From positions 53,960 through 117,959 of the forward strand of contig JAFYAU010000022.1 of assembly GCA_017540565.1 (NCBI GenBank): a stretch of DNA of 64,000 nt, in the 5' to 3' direction. Under the pieces are notes generated by a model, which was given only the letters and a program-made list of their open reading frames with translations, had not been told where the DNA came from and searched no databases. A program made the position numbers and the translations under genes. The stretch is from Oscillospiraceae bacterium (GTDB taxonomy: Bacteria > Bacillota > Clostridia > Oscillospirales > Oscillospiraceae). How positions within the stretch are numbered: the first letter of the stretch is position 1; each line of letters starts with the position of its first letter. Of the stretch, positions 7,578-18,700 are shown piece by piece.

Positions 7578-10109
7578 ATGAAAAAAGGCATGTGTTTTCT
7601 GCTGGCCTTTCTGCTGATTCTGGGCTGCGTGCTGACACCGGCGGCATCTGCGGCGAAGAAAGGCGCGGAGAAGAAAAACATAGCCATCGTCTTCGATAAC
7701 TCAGGTTCCATGTACATCAGGGAAAACAAGGCCTGGTGCCGCGCCACGTACGCCATGGAGGTTTTCGCAGCCATGATGAATGAGGGCGACACGCTGACCA
7801 TCTACCCGATGCATGAGGTAACGGTAAACGGGAAGACGTATGACAGCGAGAGTCCCGTAGTGATCTCGGGACCGAAGAATGCCGAGCTCATCAGGAACAT
7901 CTATACGCCGGATCCTCTGGGAACGCCGATTGAGACGATCGACGCCGCATATCAGGGACTGAAAGGCGGCGGCGGAGAGAAATGGCTCATCGTCCTGACA
8001 GATGGCGATACGTTCTATGAGGACAACCGGGATCTGGGAGTCTCCGCGACAAAGGAGAAACTGTCCGAGAAGCTTGGCGAATACAACAAGGCCGTGAACG
8101 TCATGTATCTGGGTATCGGCAGCAACGCTGTCATGCCTTCCGTCAGCGAGAACGGCTCCACCCGCTATTACGGGGACAAGGCGGGAGACAGCGCGCAGGT
8201 ACTGTCAAAGCTTACCTACATGTGCAACATGATCTTCGGTCGCGATACCATGCCCGTCACGGACAACCGTATTGACATGGATCTTTCCATGAAGAAGGTC
8301 ATCGTGTTTGTGCAGGGAAGGGACGTTTCCAGCATCAGCGCAGCCAACGACCGGGGAGAAATCGGGACGAAGCTCGACGAGCACGCCACGAAATATTCCA
8401 CGCTCGGCGCCGGCGGCGACAACAAAGGAAACACCGTGGACGACAACCTGCAGGGCATGATTGTCACCTATGAGGACTGCCTGGCCGGGGACTATACGCT
8501 CAGTTACAGCGGATCCGCCTCCAGCGCCGTTGCCTATTACGAACCGGACGTCGATCTGGTGGTGCAGTTGGTTGAGGCTTCCACCGGGCGCATTATCGGG
8601 GGAGAAGATATCGCCTACAGCGGCGACTATGAGCTGCGGTACGGCCTGATGGACAATCAGACGGGACAGCTGACAGAGTCCGACCTGTTGGGAAGCACTC
8701 ATTATGAAGTGGACTACACCGTCAACGGGGAAAGCTTTACGGCCTCTTCGGACAGGAAACAGGATTCCCTGAAACTTGCGCTTGCTCCGGGCGATGTGCT
8801 GGATGCAACCATCGCTGCGGACTACCTCAGCGGATACCATCTCGAAAAGGATGCGCCGGATTTCGGCTGGCCGGAAGGCGGCTTCCGCGTGCAGGTGCGG
8901 ACCATCGCGGTGGAAGAACTGACGATGGAACTGACGGAGATGCGCGACGAGTATATGCTCTCCGAACTGGAAAAGGCTGGCAGGTTCACTCTGAAAACGG
9001 CCTATCAGGGAGTGCCACTGACAGGAGAAACTCTGGCTTCCGTGGTGCCGAATCTTCGGTTGGAGGGCGGCAACGCTGAAGTGACGTGGGAACCCAACGC
9101 GGACGGCACCGGTTTTGACGTGTTCCTGAAATACGCGGGCGGCGACGCCGCCTCTACGGAGTGCGGGGACTATAAGCTGCTGGCGGACATCACTTTCACC
9201 AATGAGGACGGGCAGACAGGAACCAGCAGCGTTGCGGAGAAGGAATTCACGATCACGGATGACGGCTACGGACTGACCTCAAAACTGGAGGCACCGCAGA
9301 GTTTCTTCAGGGCTTCCGAGATGGAAAAGGGAGAGCCGCTGCGGCTGACCCTGGCCAGAGACGGCGAACCGCTGACGGATGAGGAACTGGCCGGTGTAAG
9401 CGTGGAAGTGGACGCTGACGGACTGGACTATGAGGTCGTACCGCTGCCCGGGGAGTCAGCCCTTGCCATCCGTCTCAAAAACAGGGACGGAGCACCCATG
9501 GGCAAGCGGGACGTGGTATGCAGCGTCAATGCCAGAGACCGGGTGGGGAGAGAAATCCACACTACGTCGAAGACATCCATAGAGGTGCAGAAGTATCCGC
9601 TTTGGATGCGGTGGGCGGTAGCCGGAGCGATCCTGCTGCTGGCGATTCTGGCTGCGATTCTGATCATGAATCAGAAGGTGCTGCCGAAACAAGTGACGCG
9701 GCAGGGAGAGACGGATTTCAACATCGGCGGCAAAGCCATTGAGGACAGCGCCAAGATCGGTTACAAGCGCGGTTCAAAGTCTTTGGATATCAGCCCGCCG
9801 TCGGCGCCCGCGTATCCCTATGTCAGCTGCGGGGCAAAACTGAAGCTCGAGGCGGTGAGTCCGCGGCGGATCCCGTCCAAGAAGCGGCAGATAATGGTCA
9901 CCGAAGTTCAGGCCGGCAGTGACATCGACTCCGTGGAGGTCGGGGCGGCCGTCTATGAGAGGGACAAAGCCACCGGACGCTTCGTCAAGGAGGGGAGCAA
10001 TCCCACGATGCTTAGCCACAACTCCGTAATCACTGTGAACGGAACCGCCCAGAACAGCAAGGGAAAGAAAAAGACAGCGATACTGACACAGCAGCTTCGC
10101 TTTAAATAA
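7578..10109 (+). CDS. Membrane-anchored VWA-domain protein, first gene of the tubulin-like operon
   Basis: An 843-residue protein with a Sec signal peptide (residues 1 to about 25, ending PAASA). The VWA domain starts at once: MIDAS motif DNSGSM at residues 40-45, the second metal-loop segment DPLGTP at about 112-117 and LTDGD at about 140-144, so metal binding looks intact. A long extracytoplasmic region of beta-rich, possibly Ig-like segments follows to about residue 670. One membrane segment (WAVAGAILLLAILAAILI, about 679-696) leads to a cytosolic tail of roughly 145 residues. The topology lets it sense or bind outside and signal to the tubulin-like protein inside. GAGGAGGGG precedes the start. 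No family name beyond VWA is recognised. Confidence 0.85.
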   Translation: MKKGMCFLLAFLLILGCVLTPAASAAKKGAEKKNIAIVFDNSGSMYIRENKAWCRATYAMEVFAAMMNEGDTLTIYPMHEVTVNGKTYDSESPVVISGPKNAELIRNIYTPDPLGTPIETIDAAYQGLKGGGGEKWLIVLTDGDTFYEDNRDLGVSATKEKLSEKLGEYNKAVNVMYLGIGSNAVMPSVSENGSTRYYGDKAGDSAQVLSKLTYMCNMIFGRDTMPVTDNRIDMDLSMKKVIVFVQGRDVSSISAANDRGEIGTKLDEHATKYSTLGAGGDNKGNTVDDNLQGMIVTYEDCLAGDYTLSYSGSASSAVAYYEPDVDLVVQLVEASTGRIIGGEDIAYSGDYELRYGLMDNQTGQLTESDLLGSTHYEVDYTVNGESFTASSDRKQDSLKLALAPGDVLDATIAADYLSGYHLEKDAPDFGWPEGGFRVQVRTIAVEELTMELTEMRDEYMLSELEKAGRFTLKTAYQGVPLTGETLASVVPNLRLEGGNAEVTWEPNADGTGFDVFLKYAGGDAASTECGDYKLLADITFTNEDGQTGTSSVAEKEFTITDDGYGLTSKLEAPQSFFRASEMEKGEPLRLTLARDGEPLTDEELAGVSVEVDADGLDYEVVPLPGESALAIRLKNRDGAPMGKRDVVCSVNARDRVGREIHTTSKTSIEVQKYPLWMRWAVAGAILLLAILAAILIMNQKVLPKQVTRQGETDFNIGGKAIEDSAKIGYKRGSKSLDISPPSAPAYPYVSCGAKLKLEAVSPRRIPSKKRQIMVTEVQAGSDIDSVEVGAAVYERDKATGRFVKEGSNPTMLSHNSVITVNGTAQNSKGKKKTAILTQQLRFK

Positions 10110-10157
10110 GTAAAATCAAACAATCATTATATACCACATATTCAGGGAGGCAGCAGT

Positions 10158-13100
10158 ATGGCAATCATTGAAAAACTCAAGGAAAACTATGTTCCCCGAA
10201 CCCTGTTCGTCGGACTGGGCGGAACCGGCTCGGCCGTCGTGCAGATGCTGGCGTCCAAATGCCGCGGAAGCGAGACTGACAACGTCAGTTTCGTGGTGCT
10301 GGACACCAATGTGAACGATCTGGAAAAGGTCTCCAACGGACCGAAGATCTACGCGATCCAGACTTCCAATACGCAGTCCGTGGGCGATTACCTGAACTAT
10401 GACGAGGATGCGCTGAAGAACTGGTTCCCCAAGAATCCCGTTCTCTATGACAAGACGGTGTCCGAGGGTGCCGGCCAGGTGCGGGCCATCTCCAGACTTG
10501 CCTTCAACGCCACGATCAAGACAGGCCGGATCAGCAAACTGTACGAAGCAATCGATGAACTGTTCCGCAAGGACGGCAAGGAACTGAAGCAGGCGCTGCG
10601 CGTGGTGCTGGTTGCCACGGCCGCCGGTGGCACCGGTTCCGGCATCGTGGTGCCTATCTCCATGTTTATCCGCAACTACATTAACGAGAAGTATCCCAAC
10701 ACCGCGGTGATCATCCGGGGCCTGCTGATGCTTCCGGAAATCCTGGATTCCGTTATCAAGACGGAGGTGGAGAAGGACAGCCTGCGCCGCAATGCGTACG
10801 CCACTGTAAAGGAGATCAACGCCTTTATGATGAAGGGCTCCGGCTTCTTCGACATCGAGCCCACCCTGCAGCGGTACCGTGATATGCATGTGGACTTTGC
10901 CGTCCCGACCACGGACGAACTGAAGTCCCTGGACCTGCTGCCCTTTGACTTCTGCTTCCTGTTCGATGGGCAGAATGCCGAGGACAACACGCTGACCAGT
11001 AAGCAGCAGTACATGGAGCAGGCCGCCCAGGCCCTCTTTGAGCAGAACATCGGTCCCATGCAGGAGGGCGCCTTCTCCATTGAGGACAACATTATCAAGG
11101 AAATCAGCAACAAGGGCAACTACGGGCGGAACCGCTTCGGCGGCATCGGCGCCGGACTGCTCCGGTATCCCTATGCCCGCATCGTGGACTATGTCGCTTA
11201 TCAGTGGGCCATGGACAGTATCGGAGGCCAGGGCGAGGCGGCCAACTGGTGCAAGTACGACCGCGCCTTCGATATCAAGAAGAAGGAAGCAAAAAAGAAG
11301 AGCGTGCCCGCCAGTGAGATGCCCCGCATCCGCGAAGTGTACGTGGATACGCTGGACTCCGGAAGCGACAACTTCTCGAAGGATCTGCGCAACATGTATC
11401 TGTCTGAATCCGACGAGATGATCGACGATTATCTCAGCGCACTGGATGAGGAGATGAGCGCCTGCATGCAGGAAAACACCTCCATCCGTTCCGCCATGGG
11501 TTCCGCCGCTTCCCTGCGCAACCCCCTGACGTACGAGAAGGACGATGGTACACGGGGCAACGGCACAGCCAACCTGGGAAAGCTGCGCGCCTTTGAGATG
11601 ATGACGAAGAACAACATCTACAAGGCGGCGAGGAATAAGGCGGAGGCCATCTTCCAGAACGACTCCAAGACGGAAAACGCCGTTCGCGAAGCCAACGAGT
11701 ACACGCTTGAGTATCTGTTTACCAACAAGGTCAACGGCGTAGTCCATCCCAACGCCATGAGATACCTGCTGTACGCCCTGGAGGCCAGGTTCGAAGAACG
11801 CATTGAGGAGATGGATGCCAAAGTGCGAAAACTGGAGAAGAACCTGGAGGACTTTTCCCAGAACGCCGACCGGCCCGACCTGTTTGATGCCGGCTATACC
11901 AAGAAGAACAAGGAGAACAACTTCGACAACCTGTGTGCGGCCGAGAAGGATCCCAGCTTCTTCGAATCCGCTGCCGGATACGATAAGATCTATGACAAGT
12001 TCAAAGAACTGTTCCCGAGATATTACAAGCTGATAGAGGATTACGGCCGTACGGCTGCCCAGCTGCAGGCGTATGAATTCGGTCTGCCCTTCATTCAGGA
12101 ACTGAGCCAGGCCTTCGAGGACTTCTACAGCGGATTTGCCGACAAGGTCAAGACGCTGGAACGGAAGCAGGACGATCTGGTAACGGAACTGGCCTTCAAG
12201 AAGGGTGACTCCGTCATGAACATCTGTGCAACGAGAGGCATCCTGGAGGAACTGGCCCGGTCCACCAACGCCCGGGGAGGAAACCTCCTGCTGCCTTCCG
12301 ATCTCAACGCCCAGATATTCGACGCGGTGAAGGCCAACGTCATCTATGACCGCGAGACAGCAAACGATGACGTGGTGGACGACAAGCGCATCAACATTTT
12401 TGACGACATTCTTTCCGGTTACTTCCAGAAGGCCGTCGATGAAAACTGCAAAGATCTGCTTGACATGAACATCATCGAAGCCATTGCCATGGAGTACCGC
12501 CTGAAGCAGCGCATCAAGCTTCGTGAAGATCAGGCGGCCTCCGGCAAGAAGGCGAAGATCTTTGAAAAGGCCGATCCCAAGGATGTGGAGCGGTATATCC
12601 GGAAGACCCTGGCTACCGGTATGCGCCTCGGCGCCCCCGGCGTGCAGCGCATCAAGAATGTGGAGCCCAGAGAGATTAACCTCGTTGCCTACAACAATGT
12701 GCTGAAAGAGATGAGAAACTACGATCTCAACCGGCTGGTGCCGAGCGGGACCAACGCGACGCCTACGGACACCGTCTCCCGGTACGAGATGCATTTCTTC
12801 AATGCCATATACAACCTGACCCCGGACAAGCTGCAGAAATTTGCCTGCCCCGAGGAGTGCGAGACGGGGGACAAGAGTGCCGGCCTGTATCACAACGCAT
12901 ATCAGAGCTACACCGCCAACATCGGCCCCGATACGACCAAGAGCATGTCCATCTCCACGCATATCGACAAGAGGTGGGATTCCATATCCTTCATGCCAGA
13001 ACTGGATCTGGGCTTCCAGGCCAGGGAGATGATGCGCATCCATGAGGCATTTATCTACGGCCTCGTGCACGGTTCCATCCAGTACCGCAGCCTGGCTCCG

Positions 13101-13703
13101 GCCGCAAGCGACAAGCGCATCTACAAGTACGAGACCTCCGACGAGAGAGTGACGAAACTGATCGTTTCAAACGGCACGCCCTGCGACGAGTTCTACGAGG
13201 TACTGGACGCACTGTATATCGACCACTACGTGGTGCAGGACATCATGAAGGTCCATGAGGCCAAGACGCTGAAGGACAAGGTCAAACACGCCAACTATGT
13301 GAACACGATCTTTGCAAAGGATCTGTCCGAGTTCTGTATCGAGTGCGTGCACACCGGACCGACCAGTCTGCTGGAGATCCCGCTGGCGTACTACAACAGC
13401 CTGCCCAATTCCCTGCGCTATACGGATGAGATCGCCTCCATTGTGGATGCCGTCATCACCATCCTGCGCACGGAACTCACGAACTGGGAAATCGGGGACG
13501 ACGTGCCTTACCGCGTATGCAACCTGCTCAGAGAGCAGTTCAATCTGCTGATGGACAACTACGACGCATACGAGGAACTGCGCTGCAATACCAAGGCCTC
13601 CGAGAATCCGGTGCTCGACATCATCTACAGGAAGATCAAGAAGGTGCACGAAGAGATCGACTGCGAACAGGACGTCGAGCCCCTGAAGGCGAGACTGAGA
13701 TAA
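10158..13703 (+). CDS. Tubulin/FtsZ-superfamily (tubulin-like domain) giant protein
   Basis: An 1181-residue soluble protein. The N-terminal 500 or so residues have the features of the bacterial tubulin-like family: a first strand TLFVGLGGTGSA (residues 15-26), then at 155-162 AAGGTGSG, the glycine-rich nucleotide loop that is the tubulin/FtsZ signature, preceded by strand LRVVLVAT. The remaining 700 residues are largely helical with charged stretches (for example around residues 545-590) and match no family I know. Related FtsZ-like proteins encoded with VWA proteins have been proposed to build membrane-remodelling machines. GGGAGG precedes the ATG. It lies 48 bases after the VWA gene and is certainly in the same operon. 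Polymerisation and GTP binding are predictions. Confidence 0.85.
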   Translation: MAIIEKLKENYVPRTLFVGLGGTGSAVVQMLASKCRGSETDNVSFVVLDTNVNDLEKVSNGPKIYAIQTSNTQSVGDYLNYDEDALKNWFPKNPVLYDKTVSEGAGQVRAISRLAFNATIKTGRISKLYEAIDELFRKDGKELKQALRVVLVATAAGGTGSGIVVPISMFIRNYINEKYPNTAVIIRGLLMLPEILDSVIKTEVEKDSLRRNAYATVKEINAFMMKGSGFFDIEPTLQRYRDMHVDFAVPTTDELKSLDLLPFDFCFLFDGQNAEDNTLTSKQQYMEQAAQALFEQNIGPMQEGAFSIEDNIIKEISNKGNYGRNRFGGIGAGLLRYPYARIVDYVAYQWAMDSIGGQGEAANWCKYDRAFDIKKKEAKKKSVPASEMPRIREVYVDTLDSGSDNFSKDLRNMYLSESDEMIDDYLSALDEEMSACMQENTSIRSAMGSAASLRNPLTYEKDDGTRGNGTANLGKLRAFEMMTKNNIYKAARNKAEAIFQNDSKTENAVREANEYTLEYLFTNKVNGVVHPNAMRYLLYALEARFEERIEEMDAKVRKLEKNLEDFSQNADRPDLFDAGYTKKNKENNFDNLCAAEKDPSFFESAAGYDKIYDKFKELFPRYYKLIEDYGRTAAQLQAYEFGLPFIQELSQAFEDFYSGFADKVKTLERKQDDLVTELAFKKGDSVMNICATRGILEELARSTNARGGNLLLPSDLNAQIFDAVKANVIYDRETANDDVVDDKRINIFDDILSGYFQKAVDENCKDLLDMNIIEAIAMEYRLKQRIKLREDQAASGKKAKIFEKADPKDVERYIRKTLATGMRLGAPGVQRIKNVEPREINLVAYNNVLKEMRNYDLNRLVPSGTNATPTDTVSRYEMHFFNAIYNLTPDKLQKFACPEECETGDKSAGLYHNAYQSYTANIGPDTTKSMSISTHIDKRWDSISFMPELDLGFQAREMMRIHEAFIYGLVHGSIQYRSLAPAASDKRIYKYETSDERVTKLIVSNGTPCDEFYEVLDALYIDHYVVQDIMKVHEAKTLKDKVKHANYVNTIFAKDLSEFCIECVHTGPTSLLEIPLAYYNSLPNSLRYTDEIASIVDAVITILRTELTNWEIGDDVPYRVCNLLREQFNLLMDNYDAYEELRCNTKASENPVLDIIYRKIKKVHEEIDCEQDVEPLKARLR

Positions 13704-13786
13704 GTCTTTGCCGCAGGTCCCCCGGCTGCTTTCGGGGGAGCGGATGACATTCGCCTGTCCCATGGGCGGGCGGAAAGGAGGAAGAG

Positions 13787-15751
13787 ATGTATACGGTCGT
13801 AATAGCGGAAAAAAAGCATTTTGACTGTATTAAAGAATATGAACTGTTCCTGCAGCCCTTTCTGGATCATCTTGACGCGGCCTTCTGTGCCTGGGATCCC
13901 AACGGTCAGACACTGACGGAATGTGTTCCCGAACTGCGCACGGCGCTGCGCCGCGGAGACAGATGGCGGGCACTCATTGTTACGGATGACGGAGGACAGC
14001 GGCAGAAGAATCCCTTCGACAGGGTCCGCCATCAGGACCCTGTCTGGGACGACTCCCTGCCGGACGAGACCAACCGGAAGAACCGGCGCGAGGCGCGGAT
14101 GGCAAGCTATGAGAAGGCAATCGCAAATCCGCTGAGCCGCCTGACGGCCTGCCTGTGTGATTTTCCTCTGGTGACCGAACGGCCGGACGGGCCTCTCAGC
14201 GAGGATCCGGACTATCAGGACTATCAGGCGCTGACCGCCAGGAAGAAGGAACTGCAGCGGATCATGATCGGGGACGATCCGCAGGATTTCGTCAAACCGG
14301 CGGAGGTGATCTGCGTGGCCAGGCGGACGTGCGATGATGAGGGCTACGATATAAAGACGTCCTGGTCGCCGCACTTTGATCTGCAGTATTCCCATTTCAC
14401 TGACTACAATCTGTACTACCCGAAAATGCGGTACATTGTGTTCGACGTCCTTCCCGTGAATCACCGGGACTACCGATTTGACAATATCCGCTTTCTTTAC
14501 ACGCTGCTGATGCTGGCCGGTCACGACGTTCCGGCAGACGCGCTGCAGCCGGAGCGGGTGTACGTGCTGGACTGCGAGAACGACAACGCAAGGCTGTCCC
14601 GGATGCTGCAGAGGTATGACGACCGCCTGCTGGTGACCCAGCGGATGCTGGAGGACGAGATTGCCATTCTGCAGAGGGAAAACCCGGAAAAACTGACGGA
14701 CAAGGAGATGCGCAGCATCTTCTGCGGCAGCACGCACATCGCCGTGCGCCCGGAGAAGGGCTTCAACGAGTCGGAAATCTATGTCGGACCGAAAAAGTTC
14801 GGACTTTATGCGGACAAGCCGCAGGATGAGAAGATCCTGTGGCATCAGGAACTGCAGCGCAGCCGGAAAGAATTGGCCAATTATCTGCGTCAGCCGAAAA
14901 AATCCGTCAGTGCAGCTGTCAGCGATCTGCATATCCAGAGCGCCAACGTCGGAGCAATAGAGAAGGTCCATCTGCTCGACGAGCACCAGGTAGGGGAATT
15001 CCGGGAGTATCTGGCCGGGGAGGAGAGTGCAGCCGTGACAGGCCGGCCGGAGGACCTTTCGGACCCGGCTCCGTATCTGGAGAAAGCCGAAAAGGCGGCG
15101 GAGAAGGTGGATGCCCATCTGGATACCAGGCTGACCCGGAAAACGGCGCTCCTGTCCATCGGTCTGGCACTGCTGGTGTTCATCGTCGGCCTGCTTCCGG
15201 TCCTGTTCACGGGACGCGTGACGCTTCCCGTGGGACTGGTGCTGGGTGGGAGCGTGCTCCTTCTGCTGCTGGCGGGCATGACCTATCTATTCGTGCGGAG
15301 ATGGATGCTGCGCAGAGATATCAAAGGCTATAACGACATCCTGCACGGGATCTCCGATTCCATACGGAACAATATGGAACGGTATTCCGCCTATCTGGGA
15401 CACGTGTGCAGCCTGATCCGCGGCAATACCGCGGACAACCGCCTCCGGGAGAATGACGACGCGCAGCAGGACCGCTGCAAGATCTACCGGAAGCACGTGC
15501 TGGATATCCGGGAACTTAGGGCCAAATGGGGACTGATCTTCGGACAGTTTCTCCCGGCAGGCCGGGAGCAGACCTCGGACGTTCAGCCCTTTGCCTATGA
15601 CTACCGGAACACTACCACCTATCTGTATCCCATCAACGGAATCCAAAAGCAGTACTATCGTGTGGAGTTCCTTCAGACGGGGAACACCGTGGAACTGCCC
15701 GTGGATTACGTGAAAGGACTGACACTGAGAAGGGAGGAGCTGTATGACTGA
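13787..15751 (+). CDS. Operon membrane protein with two transmembrane segments, family unknown
   Basis: A 654-residue protein that I cannot assign. It has no signal peptide; about 450 soluble residues precede two adjacent membrane segments (around residues 462-480 and 485-508), which form a hairpin and leave a C-terminal cytosolic domain of about 145 residues. The N-terminal strand MYTVVIAEKKHF and a later ALIVTDD strand suggest an alpha/beta domain at residues 1-70. The protein is rich in Arg, Asp and Tyr and would sit on the cytosolic face, where it could tether the tubulin-like protein. AAAGGAGG precedes its ATG, and its end overlaps the next gene by eight bases, so translation is coupled. 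Confidence 0.7.
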   Translation: MYTVVIAEKKHFDCIKEYELFLQPFLDHLDAAFCAWDPNGQTLTECVPELRTALRRGDRWRALIVTDDGGQRQKNPFDRVRHQDPVWDDSLPDETNRKNRREARMASYEKAIANPLSRLTACLCDFPLVTERPDGPLSEDPDYQDYQALTARKKELQRIMIGDDPQDFVKPAEVICVARRTCDDEGYDIKTSWSPHFDLQYSHFTDYNLYYPKMRYIVFDVLPVNHRDYRFDNIRFLYTLLMLAGHDVPADALQPERVYVLDCENDNARLSRMLQRYDDRLLVTQRMLEDEIAILQRENPEKLTDKEMRSIFCGSTHIAVRPEKGFNESEIYVGPKKFGLYADKPQDEKILWHQELQRSRKELANYLRQPKKSVSAAVSDLHIQSANVGAIEKVHLLDEHQVGEFREYLAGEESAAVTGRPEDLSDPAPYLEKAEKAAEKVDAHLDTRLTRKTALLSIGLALLVFIVGLLPVLFTGRVTLPVGLVLGGSVLLLLLAGMTYLFVRRWMLRRDIKGYNDILHGISDSIRNNMERYSAYLGHVCSLIRGNTADNRLRENDDAQQDRCKIYRKHVLDIRELRAKWGLIFGQFLPAGREQTSDVQPFAYDYRNTTTYLYPINGIQKQYYRVEFLQTGNTVELPVDYVKGLTLRREELYD

Positions 15752-18700
15752 ATTTGTGCGCGTCCTGCGCTACGCAGCTCCCGTCCTCGTGTTCCTGCTT
15801 CTGGGGTTGTTTTCCGTCAGGGTCAACCTGAAAAAAACCGTACGGAGCAGGCAGTTCCTCATGCCGGTGGCGGCGCTGATACTGTGCGCCGCAGCATTCA
15901 TCGTCATCAGCCGCCTGTACAACAGCATCCGGACCAGGGTGGAACCTCTGATCGCGCTTGTTACGAGACTGGTTCCCGCGATCAGCAAACTCAATATTCC
16001 GTTCTACGTATTCGTCATTGCGAATATCCTGCTGCTGGCGGCTTACCTGATCGTCAAGAGGATTCTCATAAGCATCATGAAGGGAATCTTCAAAACTGGC
16101 AACGGCCTGTATGAGGGCGTGGTAGGTCCGTTCTACGAACATGACGAGACGGACGGCAACTGGTACGTGCGCAATGAGCGCAGCCAGCTGCGCGGACTGT
16201 TCCGGACGCTGTTCTATGCTGCGCTGCTCATCTGCTGCGCGGTGATGGTACTTGCGGCTCTGCTGTATGCGCAGGGAGGAATGAACTCGATATTCTTCCC
16301 GGTTTACGGGCTGATTCTGGTGGGAGAACTGTTCTTCTTCCTGGACGGTTCGACGAAAAAGGAGGAAAAGAGCCAGGTGACCGCGGAAGAGGATGAGGCG
16401 GTCAAACTGGTCAATTACGCCGCGATGCGCCAGGTGCTGAAGAAGGTGTTTCCCGACAAGCTCAGCGCTGACAGCACCAGAGCCAACGAGAGCCGGGAAT
16501 CCGAGCCCGTGGAACAGCTGCTGGACCGCATCTGCGCCAGCGACGATCCCGCGGTGGAGAACTACGGGCTGTTCATGCGCGGCGTATATGAGCGAGAGCA
16601 CGGACTTGATGTCAACTATCTGTACTCCGGACTGGAACTGCTGACAGGCAGCAGTGTGCTGTTCAACGATCCTTTCTATTACGATTACATTCCCTATATC
16701 TTTTATCCCATGAACCGGGCGCTTCTGCAGAACAAGAAAGTGCTGATCATTCTGGGACGCACCGGCACGGAAGAGGATATCAGAGCGTGGATCCGGGAGG
16801 GCCTGGTGTCTGTAAACAGCACGCCTGACCTGTGGAAGACCGAAGTGCTCACAGAGAACATGGGAGAACTCCCGGACGTCGGGATCATGACCCGGTCCAG
16901 CGTGCACGATCAGAACCTGCATGAGAAATGTACCCCGTTCTTCGAACAGACAGCTCTGGCAGTGATCATCGAGCCTTCCAAACTGCTGGTGACTGCGCAG
17001 ATCGGTCTGAACGGTGTGGCCAAGCGCATGAGACGGCGGGAGGGAGCTCCTGTGGTCTGGTGCGGCATAGACAAGAACTGTGACGGCCTCGTGGATGCTC
17101 TGTCCCATGCGCTGATGACGAACATCACGGAAGTTACGGCTACGGAGAAATGCTCCGGTATCTCCTCCTACATGCTGTGGGACGTGGACAGGGAACGCAT
17201 GCAGCACCGTCTGCTTCCCAATATCTCGCGTTATCTGGGCTTCGGAACGGAACTGAGCTTCGCTGCACTGAAGAATCAGATCGAGACCGCTGCCTGGTAC
17301 GGAGGAGAGGCGTTCCCGGTCGCGGACATGCACTGGATCGCGAAACAGTATTACTATGATCTGCTGAATTATGCGGAACTTCCTGCGACCCAGCAGACGA
17401 TGGACGAAAGGTTCATCACTTCCCACGACCTGTGGAACGCCCCGGTATCGAAAAACGCGTATCTCACGGTGGAGGACGAGGATCACAACATGTTCGAGAT
17501 GCGCCGCGTGTTTTCCACCAGAACCACGTCGCAGGGATTTGTGAACATCTTGTCTGACGAGTATCTTCTGAAGGATTACATGGCGGAGAACGCGGATATT
17601 TTCGAGGCCGATCCAAAGGCGATTCCCGCCATCGTGGCGGATTACGTCCGCTCCGACAGAAATCTGGCTCTCCGCCTGATCCTGATGATGAGCGGTGGCT
17701 CCGTACGAAAGGAGGATCTCATCCAGGAACTGGCGCTGGCAGGTGTGGATACGGACGATCCCGTCACAGCGTTCTGGGGCCTGCTGTGCCGCTGCATGAA
17801 TCCGGTAGGAAGTCCTGTTACCGGGGAACTGACGCTGACGGATGCCAGAGGCGCGGAGAGGACGTTTACCTCGGATGTGATCCGCTTCCGCGAAAAGTAC
17901 GATGTGGACTGCGGACGGGTGCTGACTCTGTATTATATCGACGACGAGAGCTTCATCCGAATATTCTCCTCCGAACTCCAGAATGCGGACTGCATCACGG
18001 AGGACGAGAAGGGCGAGGTCCACTTCCTGGGGACGGAACTCCGGGGGCATATCTTCCAGAAGTATCTGCCCGGCCAGTTTTTCACTATGGAAGGCAAGTA
18101 CTACGAGATGCTCAGCGTCACACCCAAAGGGCAGATGCTGGTACGCCGTGCCGCCGACCATATTGACGGACGGGTCAGTTACAGGCAGGTGCGCCGCTAC
18201 CATATCTCGGGCATGCAGGATTCCTCGCGGATGGGCGAGGTTCGCGATGTCGGGGGAATGAAGGTGACAAGAGCCTATGCCGACGTCTCGGTGGAGACGC
18301 CCGCGTACTGGCAGATGGACAGGCACAATGATTTTGCACATGCGAAGAAGGTGCTGATCAACGGCATACCTGTCCGTACGTATAACAACAAGCAAGTGCT
18401 CCGTCTCCAACTCCCCGGAGAAGGGCTGACGGCGGAGACCCTGTACACCGTTACCGTACTGTTCAACGAGGTATTCCGGACCATATTCGCCAATAATGAG
18501 CCGTACATCACGGCAGTCATGCCGGGCAGCGAAAAGCTGTCGGAGGACCAGCCGCTCACCTGCACACTGACAGGGGATATGGATCTGGGCGAAAACGCCA
18601 TCTATCTTATTGAGGACAGCCAGCTGGATCTGGGACTTCTGGTATCAGCCGAACGATGCCTGCGCCGGATATTTGAGATCATTTGCGATTATCTGGACTG

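Noticed and set aside
10116..13070. A 984-codon open frame on the minus strand over the tubulin-like gene
   Set aside because: It lacks a ribosome binding site, its translation shows no domain, and its existence follows from the GC-rich third positions of the forward gene. The forward product has clear motifs.
15633..18410. A 925-codon reverse open frame over the two large membrane proteins
   Set aside because: Low-complexity His/Arg/Gln-rich translation without motifs; shadow of GC-biased codons in the forward genes.
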